Shown: in pieces, positions 9,049 through 18,564 of the stretch
Layout: every line of letters starts with the position of its first letter
Position numbering within the stretch: position 1 is the first letter of the stretch
NCBI RefSeq assembly: GCF_002812705.1
Contig: NZ_CP025030.1
Location: 496,001 to 560,000 of the forward strand
Direction of reading: 5' to 3'
Length of the DNA stretch: 64,000 nt
DNA from: Achromobacter spanius
Lineage (GTDB): Bacteria; Pseudomonadota; Gammaproteobacteria; Burkholderiales; Burkholderiaceae_B
The notes under the pieces: model-generated
Seen by the model: only the letters and a program-made list of their open reading frames with translations
Told to the model about the DNA's origin: nothing
Database searches by the model: none
Position numbers and translations under genes: made by a program

Positions 9049-9936
9049 ATGGACACCTATGATCAGCCTCGCTCACTGGCCCAACCCATCGACCTGTGCG
9101 CCGCGATCGACGCGGCAGTCACTGCGGCGCATGCGGGTGCAGCCATCCTGCAATCCTACGCGCATCATCGGGCCGACCTCGTGATCGACCGCAAGGCGCG
9201 CAACGATCTCGTATCGCAAGCAGACCGCGAAGCCGAGGCCGTGATCATCCAGGAACTGCAAACGCGCACGCCCAAATTCGGCATCGTGGCTGAAGAGACG
9301 GGCGGCAAGCCCCAAGGCCGCGCCACCTGGTACATCGACCCGCTGGATGGCACCACCAATTTCCTGCACGACATCCCTCACTATGCCGTGTCGATCGCGC
9401 TGATCGCGCATGCGGGCACCGCGGTGTCAGCCACGGAAACCCTCACTGAAGACACGCCCGTGGCCGGCGTGGTTTACGACCCCAACCGCGAAGAACTGTT
9501 CACCGCGGTGTATGGCATCGGCGCCTGGCTGAATGGACGCCGCATCAAATGTTCGCGCACGCAGACCATTGAAGATTCCGTGCTTGCCACCGGCTTTCCG
9601 TTTCGCGACTTTTCCTTCGCCGGGCAATACATGCCCATGTTGAACGACGCCATCAAGCGCGCGCGCGGCGTGCGTCGCATGGGCGCGGCAGCGCTGGACC
9701 TGGCCTGGACGGCTTGCGGCCGCTACGACGGTTATTGGGAAATGGGGCTGGCGCCGTGGGATGTGGCCGCCGGCACGCTGATCCTGCGCGAAGCGGGCGG
9801 CACGTGTTCAGACATGCACAAGCTGGATCCCTGGCCTATCGGCGGGCGCGTTGTGGCGGGCAACCCCGCCATCGAACGCGCCCTGCACGAGATGATTGCG
9901 CCGCACCTGGGCGGCGAGCCTCCCGACGAAGCCTAA
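9049..9936 (+). CDS. suhB: Inositol-1-monophosphatase (SuhB-like)
   Basis: 295 residues of the Mg2+-dependent inositol monophosphatase family. Metal and catalytic motifs are present: EETGG (residues 83-87), DPLDGTTNFLHDIPHYAVSIAL, and WDVAAGTLILREAGG near the C terminus. It would hydrolyse inositol-1-phosphate; SuhB also takes part in rRNA antitermination in enterobacteria, which cannot be judged here. The chosen ATG has no clear ribosome site. The gene converges on fadD and the two stop regions overlap by 4 bases. Confidence 0.85.
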   Translation: MDTYDQPRSLAQPIDLCAAIDAAVTAAHAGAAILQSYAHHRADLVIDRKARNDLVSQADREAEAVIIQELQTRTPKFGIVAEETGGKPQGRATWYIDPLDGTTNFLHDIPHYAVSIALIAHAGTAVSATETLTEDTPVAGVVYDPNREELFTAVYGIGAWLNGRRIKCSRTQTIEDSVLATGFPFRDFSFAGQYMPMLNDAIKRARGVRRMGAAALDLAWTACGRYDGYWEMGLAPWDVAAGTLILREAGGTCSDMHKLDPWPIGGRVVAGNPAIERALHEMIAPHLGGEPPDEA

Positions 9937-11618
9937 GAGGCTTTGGCCGGCGCGTCGGGACGCAATTCCCGACGCAGAATCTTGCCCACGTTGCTCTTGG
10001 GCAGTTCATCGCGGAATTCCACAAAGCGCGGGCGCTTGTAGCCCGTGAGCTTTTCGCGACACCAGTCCTGCACCTGCGCCTCGGTCAATGACGCGTCGCT
10101 TTTCACCACGAACACTTTTACGGCTTCGCCCGAGTGTTCGTCCGGCACGCCGATGGCCGCGCATTCCAGCACACCGGGCATCTGCGCCACCACGGCCTCG
10201 ACCTCGTTCGGATAGACCTTGAATCCGGACACCGCGATCATGTCTTTCTTGCGGTCCACGATGCGCGTATAGCCCTTGTCATCCATGATGCCGATGTCGC
10301 CCGTGCGAAAGAACCCGTCCGCCGTCATGGACTGCCGGGTTTCGTCGGGCTTCTGCCAATAGCCCAGCATGACCTGCGGCCCGCGTATGCCCACTTCGCC
10401 GCGTTCGCCCAACGGCACTTCGTGGCCGGCATCATCAAGAATGGCCATGTCGGTGGACGGCAGCGGCAGGCCGATAGAGCCGGAATAGGCCGTGGCGTTG
10501 GTGGGGTTCACCGTGGCCACGGGCGAGGTTTCCGACAAGCCGTAGCCTTCGATCAGCGGCCGGCCGGTGATCTTCAACCAGCGTTCGGCCACGGACTGCT
10601 GCACGGCCATGCCACCGCCCAGCGTCAGGCGCAGCGCCGAGAAATCCAGCTTGGCGAAATCCGCGTTATGCGCCAGCGCATTGAACAAGGTGTTGACGCC
10701 GGGAAACAGATTGATCGGCACCTTGCGCCACGCGCTGATCAGCGAAGGCTGGTCGCGCGGGTTGATGATCAGCACGTTGCGCATGCCCGCATGCATGCCA
10801 TACAAGCCGCAGACGGTCATTGCAAACACGTGGTACAGCGGCAGCGCGCTGATGATCGTAAGCTGGGTATCCGACAAGTCATGCACCACAGGCTGCGCCA
10901 CGGCTTCGGTCTGCAGCACATTGGCGGTCAGGTTCCGATGCGACAGCATCGCGCCCTTGGGCACGCCGGTGGTGCCGCCCGTGTACTGCAGCACCGCGAT
11001 ATCGTCCATCGTCAGCGTGGGTGGCGTAAACGGCAAGTTCGTGCCCACCGCCAAGACCTTCGGCAACGGTTGCGCGCCGTCGATGCTCCAGGCCGGAACA
11101 ATCTTCTTGATACGGCGCGCCACGAAGTTGACCAGCGGCGCCTTCAGGCCGCCCAGCAGGTCGCCCGGCGCCGTCACGACCACATGCTTGAGCTGGCCGC
11201 GGTTCTTCACGGCCTGCAAGGTGTGCGCAAAATTTTCCAGGATCAGGATGACGGACGCGCCGCTGTCCTGCAATTGGCGTTCAAGTTCATCGGCTGTGTA
11301 CAGCGGGTTCACGTTCACCACGACCAGCCCGGCGCGCAACGTGCCCAGCATGCCCACCAGATAGGCCGGCACATTGGGCATCATCAACGCCACCCGGGCG
11401 CCCTTCTCCAGGCCCAGGCTTTGCAGCCATCCGGAAAATGCGCGCGCATGCCGATCCAGTTGCGCATAGGTGATATCGCTGCCCATCGCCGTGCAGGCGA
11501 TGCGGGTGGCGTACTGCTTGCAGGCCCGGTCCAACAGGTCGGCCAGCGAGGAATAGCCCTCGGTGGAGATCTCTGCCGGCACCCCCTGCGGATAGTGAGC
11601 AAGCCACGGTCGCGTCAT
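9933..11618 (-). CDS. fadD: Long-chain fatty acid--CoA ligase FadD
   Basis: 561 residues from the ATG at 11618 (MTRPWLAHYPQGVPAEI), which has GGAG nine bases upstream and gives exactly the length of E. coli FadD. The adenylate-forming signature YTGGTTGVPKGAMLSH lies mid-protein, followed by GYGLSETSP and the hinge region DRKKDMIAVSGFKVYPNE. It activates imported fatty acids to acyl-CoA for beta-oxidation at the inner membrane. The start region faces the divergent M20 hydrolase gene 76 bases away. An upstream in-frame extension to 12023 runs antisense to that gene and is rejected. Confidence 0.92.
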   Translation of the reverse strand: MTRPWLAHYPQGVPAEISTEGYSSLADLLDRACKQYATRIACTAMGSDITYAQLDRHARAFSGWLQSLGLEKGARVALMMPNVPAYLVGMLGTLRAGLVVVNVNPLYTADELERQLQDSGASVILILENFAHTLQAVKNRGQLKHVVVTAPGDLLGGLKAPLVNFVARRIKKIVPAWSIDGAQPLPKVLAVGTNLPFTPPTLTMDDIAVLQYTGGTTGVPKGAMLSHRNLTANVLQTEAVAQPVVHDLSDTQLTIISALPLYHVFAMTVCGLYGMHAGMRNVLIINPRDQPSLISAWRKVPINLFPGVNTLFNALAHNADFAKLDFSALRLTLGGGMAVQQSVAERWLKITGRPLIEGYGLSETSPVATVNPTNATAYSGSIGLPLPSTDMAILDDAGHEVPLGERGEVGIRGPQVMLGYWQKPDETRQSMTADGFFRTGDIGIMDDKGYTRIVDRKKDMIAVSGFKVYPNEVEAVVAQMPGVLECAAIGVPDEHSGEAVKVFVVKSDASLTEAQVQDWCREKLTGYKRPRFVEFRDELPKSNVGKILRRELRPDAPAKAS

Positions 11619-11694
11619 GGTGTTTGTCTCCATTAAACAGATTTTTGAATGATGATAACCTTGTTGCGTTCCCTTTTTCCGCCCCCCTTCTCCC

Positions 11695-12891
11695 ATGAAA
11701 CTGCTCGAACCTATCGTCGCCTGGCACCAGGATATTTCGAAGATCCGCCGCGACATCCACGCGCATCCCGAATTGGCCTTCGAAGAATTCCGCACCGCCG
11801 ACGTCGTGGCGGCCAAGCTTGAAGAATGGGGCATCGAGATTGATCGCGGCCTGGGTGGCACGGGCGTGGTCGGCATCATTCGCGGCAAGCTGCCCGGTGA
11901 CCGCGCGGTGGGCCTGCGCGCCGACATGGACGCGCTGCCCATGCAAGAGGTCAACAGCTTCGCGCACGCCAGCAAGAACGAAGGCAAGATGCACGCCTGC
12001 GGCCACGACGGCCACACCGCCATGCTGCTGGCCGCGGCGCAATACCTGTCCCAGCATCGCGATTACGCGGGCACGGTATATGTGATCTTCCAGCCAGCTG
12101 AAGAAGGCGGCGGCGGCGCCAAGCGCATGATCGACGACGGCTTGTTCAAGCGGTTTCCGATGGAAGCGGTGTTCGGCATGCACAACTGGCCCGGCATGAA
12201 GCCCGGCCAGTTCGGCCTGACCCCCGGCCCCATCATGGCGTCCAGCAACGAATTTTCGATCGTCGTCAAAGGCAAGGGCACCCACGCAGGCATGCCCAAC
12301 CTGGGCATCGACCCCGTCATGGCGGCGGTGCAGTTGGCGCAATCGCTGCAGACCATCATCACGCGCAACCGCAATCCGCTGGATGCCGCGGTGCTCAGCA
12401 TTACCCAGATCCACGCGGGCAGCGCCGACAACGTGGTGCCGAACCACGCGGAACTGCGCGGCACCGTGCGCACCTTCACGCTGGACGTGCTGGACCTGAT
12501 CGAACGCCGTATGGAAGAGATCACGCGCCACACCTGCGCGGCCATGGACTGCGAAGTGGAGTTCACGTTCCAGCGCAACTATCCGCCCACGATCAACCAC
12601 GCCGAAGAAGCCGCGTTCTGCGCCGACGTGCTGCGCGATATCGTGGGTGATGCCAACGTCAACGACCACGTGCAACCGACCATGGGCGCGGAAGACTTTG
12701 CGTTCATGCTGCAAGAACTGCCGGGCTGCTATGTCTGGATCGGCAACGGCACCGGCGAACACCGCGACAGCGGCCACGGCCTGGGCCCCTGCATGCTGCA
12801 CAACGGCAGCTACGACTTCAACGACGAGCTGCTGCCCCTGGGCGGCACGTACTGGGTCCAACTGGCCTTGAAGCGCCTGGCCAAGGCCTGA
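11695..12891 (+). CDS. M20 family amidohydrolase (hippurate hydrolase-like)
   Basis: 398 residues of the M20D peptidase / aminoacylase group. Metal-binding motifs are GLRADMDALPM, HACGHDGHTAMLL and QPAEEGGGGAKRM; a dimerisation lid starts around residue 185 (FSIVVKGKGTHAGMP), and TMGAEDFAFMLQ carries the late metal ligand. It is predicted to be a cytoplasmic enzyme that removes acyl groups from N-acyl amino acids; the exact substrate cannot be told from sequence. A paralogue of similar size is at 53051-54244. Confidence 0.88.
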   Translation: MKLLEPIVAWHQDISKIRRDIHAHPELAFEEFRTADVVAAKLEEWGIEIDRGLGGTGVVGIIRGKLPGDRAVGLRADMDALPMQEVNSFAHASKNEGKMHACGHDGHTAMLLAAAQYLSQHRDYAGTVYVIFQPAEEGGGGAKRMIDDGLFKRFPMEAVFGMHNWPGMKPGQFGLTPGPIMASSNEFSIVVKGKGTHAGMPNLGIDPVMAAVQLAQSLQTIITRNRNPLDAAVLSITQIHAGSADNVVPNHAELRGTVRTFTLDVLDLIERRMEEITRHTCAAMDCEVEFTFQRNYPPTINHAEEAAFCADVLRDIVGDANVNDHVQPTMGAEDFAFMLQELPGCYVWIGNGTGEHRDSGHGLGPCMLHNGSYDFNDELLPLGGTYWVQLALKRLAKA

Positions 12892-12894
12892 GCC

Positions 12895-13788
12895 CTACCC
12901 GCCGTCTGCCGCCCCGACCGCCAGGCACATTGCCAGAAAGCGTTCGGCGGCGCGGGCGGCGGCATCGGCGTGCGGCACCAGAATGCTCAGCGTGCGTGTC
13001 AGCGGCCTGGGCAACAGACGCAACGCCGCCAAGGCGCCGTCTTCGTGCCGCATCGACATCACCGACACGAACCCCACCCCCAGCCCCGCACGCACCGCCT
13101 GCTTCACGCCTTCCACGCCCGCCAGTTCCAGCCCCACGGACGGGGTCAGCCCGGCATCGGCGAAGGCGCGCTCAACCAGTCGGCGCACCCCCGAACCCGG
13201 CTCGCGCATCACCAGCGGCGAGGCCGCCAGGTCCCGCAAGGTCACTGCCCCTTTGGCGGCCAGCGCATGGTCGGCCCGCACAATCGCCACCACCTCGTCC
13301 TGGCGCCAGGCATGCACCGCCGTGTCCGACGGCAAGCCTGACGGCACATCGCCTTCAATGAACGCCAGATCCAGCGCGGGCAGACGCTCGACGATCTCCC
13401 GGGTGTTGCCATCCGACAAGTGCAGGCTGACCGCCGGAAACGCCGAGCGGAAATCCGCCACCAGGCGCGGCAACAGATAACTGGCGGGTGTGGTGCTGGC
13501 GCCCAGGCGCAAGGCGCCCGTTTCCAATCCCCGCCAGGATTCCCGCACCGCCTGGGCCTGCCGGTAGACCTGCCGCAATTGCCGGGCCTGCTCCGCCAGG
13601 CGCTCGCCCGCCTCGGTCAGGACGATGCCGTGGCCGCTGCGGCGGTACAGGGGTTCGCCGAACCAGTCTTGCAGCGCGCGCAATTGGCCCGACACGGCGG
13701 GCTGCGACAAATTCAGCACCTGAGCGGCGCGGCTGATGTTGCCCGTGTCGGCCACGCAAGCAAACGACAGCAACTGGTCTGGTGTCAT
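12895..13788 (-). CDS. LysR-type transcriptional regulator, divergent from YeiH-like exporter
   Basis: 297 residues. The N-terminal winged helix-turn-helix (LLSFACVADTGNISRAAQVLNLSQPAVSGQLRAL, residues 6-39) is followed by a linker helix and a LysR substrate-binding domain (GALRLGASTTPASYLLPRLV). Its closest group seems to be the CbbR/CysB-like YeiE set, which often sits divergently beside yeiH. The AT-rich intergenic region 13789-13905 contains GATAT repeats and probably the operator. The gene ends 4 bases from the convergent M20 hydrolase. Confidence 0.88.
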   Translation of the reverse strand: MTPDQLLSFACVADTGNISRAAQVLNLSQPAVSGQLRALQDWFGEPLYRRSGHGIVLTEAGERLAEQARQLRQVYRQAQAVRESWRGLETGALRLGASTTPASYLLPRLVADFRSAFPAVSLHLSDGNTREIVERLPALDLAFIEGDVPSGLPSDTAVHAWRQDEVVAIVRADHALAAKGAVTLRDLAASPLVMREPGSGVRRLVERAFADAGLTPSVGLELAGVEGVKQAVRAGLGVGFVSVMSMRHEDGALAALRLLPRPLTRTLSILVPHADAAARAAERFLAMCLAVGAADGG

Positions 13789-13905
13789 AACAGCCCCTTC
13801 GATATCAGAATTTCCGATATTAAATATTCAAAATAAAGATTTTTCAAATAACGGTGCCGCCTCTAATATTTCGGGAAGTTATTTAGATATGCCCAAAGGG
13901 CCGTC

Positions 13906-15012
13906 ATGAGCACCTCGACCACCACCACCGTTCCCCTCACCCCCGCCGCCCCGGCCCCGTCGGCCAGCAGCGCCAACCCCTCGGCCACCGTCACCGCCAC
14001 CCCCTGGCGCGACAAACTCAACGGCGTGCTCTTCGTCGGGCTGATGGCCGCCGCCGTGATGCAGTTGGCGGACCTGCCAGCCATCCGCCAGTTGGGCTTT
14101 TCGCCCCTGGTGGTGGGCATTGTGTGCGGCATGCTGTACGGCAACTTCCTGCGCGGCACGATGCCGGCTGACTGGGGCGTGGGCGTCAACTTCACCGCGC
14201 GGCGCCTGTTGCGCATTGCCGTGGCCTTCTACGGCCTGAATATCAGCATCCAGCAGATCGCAGCCGTGGGCTTGCCCGGCCTGGCCGTGTCGGTGGCCGT
14301 GGTGTTGGGCACCTTGCTGATCGGCACCGTTGTCGGGCAACGCATTCTGGGCCTGGAGCGTGACACCGCCATGCTGACCGCCGCGGGCAGTGCCATTTGC
14401 GGCGCGGCCGCCGTGCTGGCGTTCGAACCCACGCTGCGGGCCGCCCCCCACAAAAGCGCGGTCGCCGTCGCTACCGTAGTGCTGTTCGGCACGCTGTCCA
14501 TGTTTCTGTATCCCATCCTGTATCACGCCGGCTGGCTCGGGCTGGACACCCAGGCCTTGGGCATCTATATCGGCGGCACCATCCATGAAGTGGCTCAGGT
14601 TGTGGGCGCCGCCAGCAATATCGACCCCGCCACCACCGAAGTCGCCACCATCGTCAAGATGACCCGCGTGGCGCTGCTGGTGCCGGTGCTGCTGGTGCTG
14701 GGCATGTACCTGCGCAGCGCGGCCAGCCAGGCGGGCGGCCAGGCCAAGGGCGGCAAGCTGCCCATTCCCTGGTTTGCCGTCGGCTTCCTGGTGCTGGCCA
14801 TCATCAATTCGCTGAATATCATCCCCGCCGACGCCATTGCCGCCATCCGCCGCCTGGACGTCTTTGCGCTCACCATGGCCATGACGGCGCTGGGGATCGA
14901 AACGCGCTTCGCCCAGATCAAGAAAGCGGGCCCCCGCGTGATGGCCCTCGGCCTCATCCTGTATGCCTGGCTGTTGGTTGGCGGCTACGGGATCGTGAAG
15001 TTGGCCACCTGA
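13906..15012 (+). CDS. YeiH family (UPF0324) membrane protein, putative sulfate exporter
   Basis: 368 residues. A Ser/Thr/Pro-rich N-terminal tail of ~35 residues precedes about ten hydrophobic segments. Family-typical stretches are FSPLVVGIVCGMLYGNFL, AVAFYGLNISIQQI and the central TAAGSAICGAAAVLAFEP, with GGTIHEVAQVVGAAS later. It is an inner-membrane transporter; sulfate or sulfite efflux is the annotation used for the family and is weakly supported biochemically. The divergent LysR gene is the likely regulator. A GC-rich hairpin (15018-15048) follows. Confidence 0.87.
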   Translation: MSTSTTTTVPLTPAAPAPSASSANPSATVTATPWRDKLNGVLFVGLMAAAVMQLADLPAIRQLGFSPLVVGIVCGMLYGNFLRGTMPADWGVGVNFTARRLLRIAVAFYGLNISIQQIAAVGLPGLAVSVAVVLGTLLIGTVVGQRILGLERDTAMLTAAGSAICGAAAVLAFEPTLRAAPHKSAVAVATVVLFGTLSMFLYPILYHAGWLGLDTQALGIYIGGTIHEVAQVVGAASNIDPATTEVATIVKMTRVALLVPVLLVLGMYLRSAASQAGGQAKGGKLPIPWFAVGFLVLAIINSLNIIPADAIAAIRRLDVFALTMAMTALGIETRFAQIKKAGPRVMALGLILYAWLLVGGYGIVKLAT

Positions 15013-15017
15013 TTTCC

Positions 15018-15048
15018 AAGCCGTCGCGGCAAAGCGCCGCGACGGCTT
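15018..15048 (+). terminator. Hairpin after the YeiH gene
   Basis: A perfect 13-bp stem (AAGCCGTCGCGGC/GCCGCGACGGCTT, loop AAAGC) starts 5 bases after the stop codon. The bases after it are TGCGCC with no T-run, so it may terminate weakly or protect the mRNA end. Confidence 0.55.
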
Positions 15049-15117
15049 GCGCCACGCACGCCGCTGTCTCGTTTTTCCTGCATAATCGGCTGATTCCCAT
15101 GCATTGGAGTCGGCCGC

Positions 15118-15528
15118 ATGACCTCCAGCCCCAAATCCCCGTTTACAACTTTGCCCGCCAATCGCGACGCGGTATTGCGCGTCATGCCGATGCCGGCCGA
15201 CGCGAATATCCACGGGGACGTTTTTGGCGGCTGGATCATGGCCCAGGTCGACATCGCCGGGTCCATTCCCGCCGCGCGCCGCGCCGCCGGCCGGGTCGCC
15301 ACGGTGGCGGTCAACGCCTTCCAGTTCAAAGAGCCCGTCTTCGTGGGCGACCTGCTCAGCTTCTACGCATCCATCGTCAAGACCGGCAACACGTCCATCA
15401 CGGTGTCGGTTGAGGTCTACGCGGAACGCCAGCGCCTGGACGCCGAAGTCGTCAAGGTCACCGAGGCCACGCTGACGTATGTCGCCACCGATGAAGCACG
15501 GCGCAGCCGCCCCCTCCCTTCTCTTTGA
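15118..15528 (+). CDS. Acyl-CoA thioesterase (YciA-like hotdog fold)
   Basis: 136 residues. It has a single hotdog domain with the YciA/BACH motif NIHGDVFGGWIMAQVDIAGS (residues 24-43), then VATVAVNAFQFKEPVFVGDLLSF. It hydrolyses short to long acyl-CoA to free acid and CoA in the cytoplasm. The start ATG has GGAG eight bases upstream. mgtE follows after 10 bases, so the two genes may share a transcript. Confidence 0.88.
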   Translation: MTSSPKSPFTTLPANRDAVLRVMPMPADANIHGDVFGGWIMAQVDIAGSIPAARRAAGRVATVAVNAFQFKEPVFVGDLLSFYASIVKTGNTSITVSVEVYAERQRLDAEVVKVTEATLTYVATDEARRSRPLPSL

Positions 15529-15538
15529 GCCGTAACGC

Positions 15539-17011
15539 ATGACGCAGTCCGCCGCCGCGCAGAAACCGCCCGCGACGCCCCGCCGCCTCGACCCGGAAGA
15601 CGCACAGATCGCCCTGGCCGAAGTGCAGGAACGCTTGCGCCGCCAACAACTGGTGGCCGACCTGGTGCATCGCCAGGAAGAAGGCGACGCCAAGGCCACG
15701 CTGGTCGAAGACCTGGTTCACCGCCAGCACGAGGCCGAACTCAAGACGCTGCTGGACGGCCTGCATCCGGCCGACATCGCCTTCATCCTGGAATCGCTGC
15801 CCAAGGATGAACGCCAGGCCATCTGGAAACTGGTCAGCCCCGAGCACGATGCCGACGTGCTGCTGGAAGTTGAAGACTGGGTGCGGGAATCGCTGATTGA
15901 AGCGATGGATCGTCAGGACCTGGTTGCCGCTACCGGCAACATGGACGCCGACGAACTCGCCGACCTGGCGCCCGACCTGCCGCCCGACGTGGTGGCCGAA
16001 GTACAAAAAGGCCTGACCGAAGAAGAGCGCGCGCAGTTGCTGGAAGCCATGGGCTATCCGGAAGACAGCGTGGGCGCGATCATGGACTTCGAAATGGTCC
16101 GGGTGCGCGAGGACGTCACGCTTGAAGTGGTGCTGCGCTACCTGCGCCGCCTGCACGAACTGCCTGACCACACCGACCAGATTTTCGTGGTGGACCGCCA
16201 AGACAAGCTGCAAGGCATCCTGCCGCTTTCGCGCCTTCTGGTCAGCGAACCGGAAACCGAAGTGCGCGCCGTCATGAACGCCGACTTCCTGACGCTGAAC
16301 CCCCTGGATTCCGACGCCGACGCCGCGGGCGCCTTCGAACGTTACGACCTGGTCTCCGCCCCCGTGATGGACGACCAGGGCCGCCTGATCGGGCGCGTGA
16401 CCATCGCCGATGTGGTGGACGTGATGCGCGAAGACTCCCAGGAGCAAGCGCTGTCGCGCGCGGGTCTGCAAGAAGAAGACATCTTCGCGCCCGTCACCAC
16501 CGCGTTGCGCAACCGCGCGCCGTGGCTGCTGCTCAACCTCTGTACCGCCGCCACGGCGTCCTTCGTGGCGTCGCGGTTTGAAGGCACCGTCAGCCACATC
16601 GTGATCCTGGCCTTCCTGATGTCGATCGTGGCCGGCATCGGCGGCAACTCCGGCAACCAGACCATGACGCTGATCATCCGGGCGCTTGCCATGGGCCGGA
16701 TCACGGGCCGCAACCTGTGGCAATTGGTCAAGCGCGAATTGTTCGTGACCTTGCTGGTGGGCCTGTGCGGCAGCCTGGTGGCCGCCTTGTTCGCCTGGGT
16801 GATTTCGCGCTCGCTCTCGATTGCGCTGGTGATGATGGCGGCGATGATCTGCAATATGCTGGTCGGGGCCTCGGTGGGCGTGCTGGTGCCGATGGTGCGT
16901 GCGCGCTTCGGCAAGGATCCCGCCATGGGGTCGTCGGTGCTGCTGACCTTCGCCACCGACTCGCTGGGGTTCTTCATCTTCCTGGGCTTGGCCACCATAT
17001 TCCTGCTGTAG
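15539..17011 (+). CDS. mgtE: Magnesium transporter MgtE
   Basis: 490 residues with the usual three-part layout: an N-terminal superhelical domain (~1-165, LHPADIAFILESLPKDERQ), two CBS domains (~165-300, IMDFEMVRVREDVTLEVVL and VMNADFLTLNPLDSD) and a C-terminal membrane domain of five segments. The membrane domain carries the pore signature GGNSGNQTMTLIIRALAMG. It is a Mg2+ channel gated by cytosolic Mg2+ through the N and CBS domains. No recognisable leader regulatory RNA is seen in the 10 bases behind the thioesterase gene. Confidence 0.94.
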   Translation: MTQSAAAQKPPATPRRLDPEDAQIALAEVQERLRRQQLVADLVHRQEEGDAKATLVEDLVHRQHEAELKTLLDGLHPADIAFILESLPKDERQAIWKLVSPEHDADVLLEVEDWVRESLIEAMDRQDLVAATGNMDADELADLAPDLPPDVVAEVQKGLTEEERAQLLEAMGYPEDSVGAIMDFEMVRVREDVTLEVVLRYLRRLHELPDHTDQIFVVDRQDKLQGILPLSRLLVSEPETEVRAVMNADFLTLNPLDSDADAAGAFERYDLVSAPVMDDQGRLIGRVTIADVVDVMREDSQEQALSRAGLQEEDIFAPVTTALRNRAPWLLLNLCTAATASFVASRFEGTVSHIVILAFLMSIVAGIGGNSGNQTMTLIIRALAMGRITGRNLWQLVKRELFVTLLVGLCGSLVAALFAWVISRSLSIALVMMAAMICNMLVGASVGVLVPMVRARFGKDPAMGSSVLLTFATDSLGFFIFLGLATIFLL

Positions 17012-17119
17012 CGCGGCCACCACAGAGAATTCTTGATTTTGCGTTCGCCTGACCGCCCCTTCCCTGGGGCTGGGGCTTCGAACGCCGTTTGATGAAAGCG
17101 TTCCGACAGGGATCGAGCG

Positions 17120-17150
17120 ATGACAACAAGTACAGTCATGAACTTGTCAT
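17120..17150 (+). promoter_or_regulatory. Inverted repeat upstream of pagP
   Basis: ATGACAA (17120-17126) and TTGTCAT (17144-17150) form an inverted repeat with arm centres 24 bases apart, 22 bases before the pagP start. Its position suits a regulator site. Which regulator, if any, binds it is unknown. Confidence 0.35.
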
Positions 17151-17171
17151 CTTCATCCCTCAGTACCCATC

Positions 17172-17726
17172 ATGACCGCCACATTACGAGCAGCCATGCT
17201 TTGCCTGCTGCTCTCGACTTTCACTGCCGCCGCGCAAGCCTGTGAAAGCATGCCCTCGTGGGCACAGTCCGCGTGCAACCGCATTGACCAGATCTGGACC
17301 GAAGGCGGCAACGACCTCTACGTTTCCGGCTACGCCTGGCACAACCGCGCCATGTACAGCAAAGAAAAAATCGACAGCTTCAACGAGCTGGCGTGGGGCG
17401 CCGGCTATGGCCGCAGCATCTACGACGAAGACGGCGACTGGCAGGGCCTGTACGCCATGGCGTTCCTGGATTCGCACAGCAAGGTTGAACCCATTGCCGG
17501 CTACGGCTTCTTGAAAATCGGGCAAGTCAGCGAGAACTTCCGCCTGGGCGCGGGCTACACGGTGTTCCTGACCGCGCGGCACGACATCATGAGCTACATG
17601 CCGTTTCCCGGCATCCTGCCGCTGGTGGGCGCCGGCTACAAAGACGCCATGTTCTACGCGACCTACATCCCCGGCTCAAGCGGCGCGGGCAACGTGCTGT
17701 ATATGTTTGGCCGCTGGCACTTCTAA
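17172..17726 (+). CDS. pagP: Lipid A palmitoyltransferase PagP
   Basis: 184 residues with an N-terminal signal peptide of ~24 residues ending AAQA-C. The rest is the eight-strand PagP outer-membrane barrel with an N-terminal amphipathic helix (SACNRIDQIWTEGGNDLYVSG). The catalytic His is in YAWHNR and the Asp-Ser pair in AFLDSHSKVEP, matching H33, D76 and S77 of the E. coli enzyme. It moves palmitate from phospholipids to lipid A; in Bordetella PagP modifies LPS in a Bvg-dependent way. The last residues are WHF, a proper barrel end. It stands alone, convergent with the next gene. Confidence 0.94.
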   Translation: MTATLRAAMLCLLLSTFTAAAQACESMPSWAQSACNRIDQIWTEGGNDLYVSGYAWHNRAMYSKEKIDSFNELAWGAGYGRSIYDEDGDWQGLYAMAFLDSHSKVEPIAGYGFLKIGQVSENFRLGAGYTVFLTARHDIMSYMPFPGILPLVGAGYKDAMFYATYIPGSSGAGNVLYMFGRWHF

Positions 17727-17748
17727 GCCAAGGCGCAAGGGCCAACGC

Positions 17749-18360
17749 TCAGAAAGCCTGGCCCAGCCTGCGCACCAGATCGCCCAGGCGCCAGTCGTCG
17801 ATGCCGTGCGCGCGCAAAGCGCGCTCGGTCTCCACCACGTAGTCCAGACACGGTCCCGACTGGCCAACGGCATTGCGCACGGACGCGATCAGGCGGTCGT
17901 CGCTGAGATCAGCAGCGTACTCATCGCAGGCGCGATTCAGCAGGAAGACCAGTCCGCGCACCGGCGCGGCTTCGGTATGGCAAGTAATCCAGCGGGGGGT
18001 GTAGGCGCCGGTGACCATCTCGCGACGCCACAGCGCCTGGAACACTTCGGGCACATCGGCCGCCGCGATCTGGTAGGCCACGCCCCTGCAGCACCCGCCC
18101 CGGTTCAAGCCAAATACCAGGCCGGGGTTGTCGGGGGAGCCGCGATGATCGTGCGACCACAGGCACAACGACCGGTGATAGCCGCGCACCGTCGCCAAGC
18201 GCCGCTCGCGCCACGCAAAGCCGGGATGCCAGATCAGGGACCCATAGGCGAACACCCATAAGTCGTCGACGCCGTTCCAGTCGGCCAAAAGGTCGTCCAC
18301 CGATCGCGCTTGCCGCGCTTTTGCCATACCGGCGCAGCCGGCGGGTACTGCGAACGACAT
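17749..18360 (-). CDS. ChaC-type gamma-glutamylcyclotransferase
   Basis: 203 residues. It has the gamma-glutamylcyclotransferase fold with the glycine-rich substrate loop VFAYGSLIWHPGF (residues 33-45), RSLCLWSHDHRGSPDNPGL and the ChaC motif LDYVVET near the C terminus. The predicted reaction releases 5-oxoproline from glutathione or a gamma-glutamyl peptide in the cytoplasm. The ATG at 18360 has AGAGG five bases upstream. Nothing around it indicates a pathway. Confidence 0.88.
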   Translation of the reverse strand: MSFAVPAGCAGMAKARQARSVDDLLADWNGVDDLWVFAYGSLIWHPGFAWRERRLATVRGYHRSLCLWSHDHRGSPDNPGLVFGLNRGGCCRGVAYQIAAADVPEVFQALWRREMVTGAYTPRWITCHTEAAPVRGLVFLLNRACDEYAADLSDDRLIASVRNAVGQSGPCLDYVVETERALRAHGIDDWRLGDLVRRLGQAF

Positions 18361-18564
18361 AGGATCCTCTGATATCCCGATTCATTTCCCGATGGGAACG
18401 AGAGATATCCTACGCCGCACACTGCGCAAAAGCATTGCGAGATAGGCCTTGTGCAACACGCCGAAAGAAATTTGCATCCGCTGCGGCGGGCGGACTAGAA
18501 AAATTTTTGCTCAATTGCCACAACGCCGACACAACGGCGCCAAAACAACGCCACTACCCCGCCA

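Noticed and set aside
11619..12023. N-terminal extension of FadD by ~135 residues
   Set aside because: It runs antisense through the M20 hydrolase start and lacks family similarity; the 561-residue form fits FadD exactly.
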